The notes under the pieces were generated by a model. The model was given only the letters and a program-made list of their open reading frames with translations. It did no database searches and had not been told where the DNA came from. Of a stretch of DNA of 64,000 nucleotides, positions 62,635-64,000 are shown piece by piece. This stretch comes from Flavobacterium jejuense (GTDB lineage Bacteria > Bacteroidota > Bacteroidia > Flavobacteriales > Flavobacteriaceae), in NCBI RefSeq assembly GCF_006491595.2, contig NZ_VEVQ02000004.1, positions 107,379-171,378 of the forward strand, written 5' to 3'. A program made the position numbers and the translations under genes. The stretch's first letter is position 1, and each line of letters starts with the position of its first letter.

Positions 62635-64000
62635 TTATTGAACCTGAACTATTTTCATTTTTTTATTATATGATTTAGTTCCTCTTTTACTTAATTCGTT
62701 TGTTGCTGGACTCAATTCGTCAAATTTACCTAAGAAAACGTAATAGTTTCCGTCGTAAATATTATAAAACTGATTCACACTTGTTCCTCCTTCTGAGACA
62801 ACTTGTTTAATAAAAGCATCTCTTTGTTTAGTGTCCTTGAACTTACCTAAGACAACATAGTATCCACTTGCAACATTATTCATTTTCTTAACAATAGGAA
62901 TATCGTTAGTTACTGGTTCATTATCTAATAAATTACCACTTACTTCTTGTCCTTGTGTGTTTTGACCATTAGTTGCAGAATTTTTGATATTCTCTAAGTT
63001 TCTCTGATCATTTTCAATTCTTTGCTGTTCACTATTATATTCTGCTTTCTTAATTCTTCTCAATCTCTCTTCTTCGACATCAGCATTAATTTGTTTAATT
63101 TTTGAATCTGCTAATTTTTCTAAATCAATATATTTTTGTTTTTTATTTTTCAAATCAGTTAATACACTGTCATAATACTCATTTAACTGTTTAGCATCTT
63201 CATTATTTAAACCTTTTTCTTTCATTTCATTTAACCTCGCTCTATTTGCATTTTCAAAATCAAAAATTAAATCATCAAATACTTTTTTGTTACTTGAAAT
63301 TTGACTCTTAATAGCATTTAATTGAGCATTTTGTTGAGTTGTACTCACAAATTTTCTTGCTGGACCTCTATAATTAGGATCATCTTCAGCTATAAATGCT
63401 TTTAAATCTAAATCACGCTCAGTAACAAGTGAGTCTAATTTCTTAATTAAATCATCCGATTTTTTAGTTCTTTCGTTAATATCACTTTTATAATCATCTA
63501 ATAAATTATTAGAGATATTCAATTTGCTTTCAATATTAGCAATTTTATCTCCTACTGAAAGTTTTGCATTAGCTGCTTGTTCTCTAGCTAATCTATCCTT
63601 TTCAGCTTGTTCTCTAGCTAATCTGTCTTTCTCAGCTTGCTCTCTTGCTAATCTATCTTTTTCAGCTTGCTCTCTAGCTAATCTGTCTTTCTCAGCTTGC
63701 TCTCTTGCTAATCTATCTTTTTCAGCTTGCTCTCTTGCTAATCTATCCTTCTCAGCTTGTTCTTTAGCTAACCTAGCTTTTTCTGCTTGCTCTCTTGCTA
63801 ATCTATCTTTCTCGGCTTGTTCTTTAGCCAATCTTTCTTTCTCAGCTTGCTCTCTAGCCAATCTTTCTTTCTCAGCTTGTTCTCTAGCCAATCTATCTTT
63901 CTCGGCTTGTTCTTTAGCCAATCTTTCTTTCTCAGCTTGCTCTCTAGCCAATCTTTCTTTCTCAGCTTGTTCTCTAGCCAATCTATCTTTCTCGGCTTGT
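62635..64000 (-). CDS. Coiled-coil protein with C-terminal SPOR-like repeats (partial, runs off right edge)
   Basis: The visible 450 residues are the C-terminal part. They start with about fifteen copies of a 10-residue heptad-like repeat (LAREQAEKDR and variants), go on with a helical Lys/Glu-rich region, and end with two short related segments, SGYYVVLGKFKDTKQRDAF and GNYYVFLGKFDELSPATN, which look like SPOR-type strands. It is the gene upstream of the giant adhesin on the same strand with a 64-base gap, so it corresponds in position to sprD in the sprC-sprD-sprB-sprF order of F. johnsoniae. The N-terminal domain (often PorP-like in such genes) is outside the window. Confidence 0.72.
   Translation of the reverse strand, partial: QAEKDRLAREQAEKERLAREQAEKERLAKEQAEKDRLAREQAEKERLAREQAEKERLAKEQAEKDRLAREQAEKARLAKEQAEKDRLAREQAEKDRLAREQAEKDRLAREQAEKDRLAREQAEKDRLAREQAEKDRLAREQAANAKLSVGDKIANIESKLNISNNLLDDYKSDINERTKKSDDLIKKLDSLVTERDLDLKAFIAEDDPNYRGPARKFVSTTQQNAQLNAIKSQISSNKKVFDDLIFDFENANRARLNEMKEKGLNNEDAKQLNEYYDSVLTDLKNKKQKYIDLEKLADSKIKQINADVEEERLRRIKKAEYNSEQQRIENDQRNLENIKNSATNGQNTQGQEVSGNLLDNEPVTNDIPIVKKMNNVASGYYVVLGKFKDTKQRDAFIKQVVSEGGTSVNQFYNIYDGNYYVFLGKFDELSPATNELSKRGTKSYNKKMKIVQVQ
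63560..64000. repeat. 30-bp tandem repeat with 90-bp higher-order period
   Basis: About fifteen 30-bp units of the form CTCAGCTTGCTCTCTAGCCA plus ATCTTTCTTT encode the LAREQAEKDR repeats. Near the right edge the units repeat in groups of three (90 bp), with identical silent differences, showing recent duplication of a triplet block. The array extends beyond the window. Confidence 0.88.

Noticed and set aside
63560..64000. Tandem 30-bp repeats as CRISPR
   Set aside because: There are no spacers; units follow each other directly and encode an in-frame coiled coil.

Overview
The window is AT-rich DNA from a member of the Bacteroidetes, most likely a Flavobacterium or a close relative in the Flavobacteriaceae. 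The evidence is the promoter type (TTG, 19-20 bases, TAnnTTTG), type IX secretion parts (PorP/SprF-like protein, giant SprB-repeat adhesin with a type B C-terminal signal), many lipoproteins, DUF4837 and DUF5995 proteins, and the rnpA/S41-peptidase neighbourhood. I saw no rRNA, tRNA or CRISPR array. Both edges cut genes: an ABC exporter on the left and a coiled-coil SPOR-type protein on the right.

Layout. (1) 1-8,956, minus strand: the SUF iron-sulfur cluster genes in two transcription units (sufA-sufB-two accessory genes-sufC-sufD, then sufS-lipoprotein-sufE-sufT-ABC exporter), with a near-canonical promoter in front of sufA and a strong hairpin between the units. (2) 8,957-14,310: metallo-beta-lactamase-fold hydrolase, subtilisin-like lipoprotein, M1 aminopeptidase-type protein and an S24/HTH repressor. 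(3) 14,460-15,800: a small unknown gene and a decayed gene whose promoters carry the same palindrome at identical spacing. (4) 15,840-26,420, locus A: a 1,167-residue protein, a polymorphic toxin of 868 residues with its immunity gene, then a row of four promoterless, mostly startless toxin/immunity cassettes. (5) 26,423-31,275: DUF5995 protein, membrane methyltransferase, a dienelactone hydrolase remnant, a hybrid histidine kinase and a DUF1223 protein. (6) 31,429-42,880, locus B: a broken M15 peptidase, a lipoprotein, a small helical protein, a patatin phospholipase, a second polymorphic toxin with immunity gene, then six more cassettes. (7) 42,998-50,982: rnpA, DUF4349 protein, S41 protease, OmpA protein, GNAT, DUF4837 protein, LysM lytic transglycosylase and pgk. 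(8) 51,068-64,000: SprF-like protein, 3,496-residue SprB-like adhesin and an upstream coiled-coil protein, in an order resembling the F. johnsoniae sprD-sprB-sprF genes.

The most interesting system is the pair of toxin loci. Each has one complete delivery protein ending in a toxin domain, an immunity gene, and then tandem cassettes. Each cassette begins with a copy of the pre-toxin junction (about 65-200 bp, same reading frame), continues with a different toxin domain and immunity gene, and ends with a short hairpin terminator. This is the architecture expected of a recombination reservoir for switching toxin ends, as known for orphan CdiA-CT and Rhs-CT modules, but with many cassettes and two unrelated delivery proteins. 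The two loci share a nearly identical 32-bp promoter and also share toxin families (HExxH metallopeptidases), so they probably act as one competition system. Cassettes at the ends of both arrays are decaying. How the toxins leave the cell is not shown: neither has a signal peptide or type IX sorting domain. The M15 peptidase/lipoprotein/patatin group of locus B and the 1,167-residue protein of locus A are candidate delivery partners.
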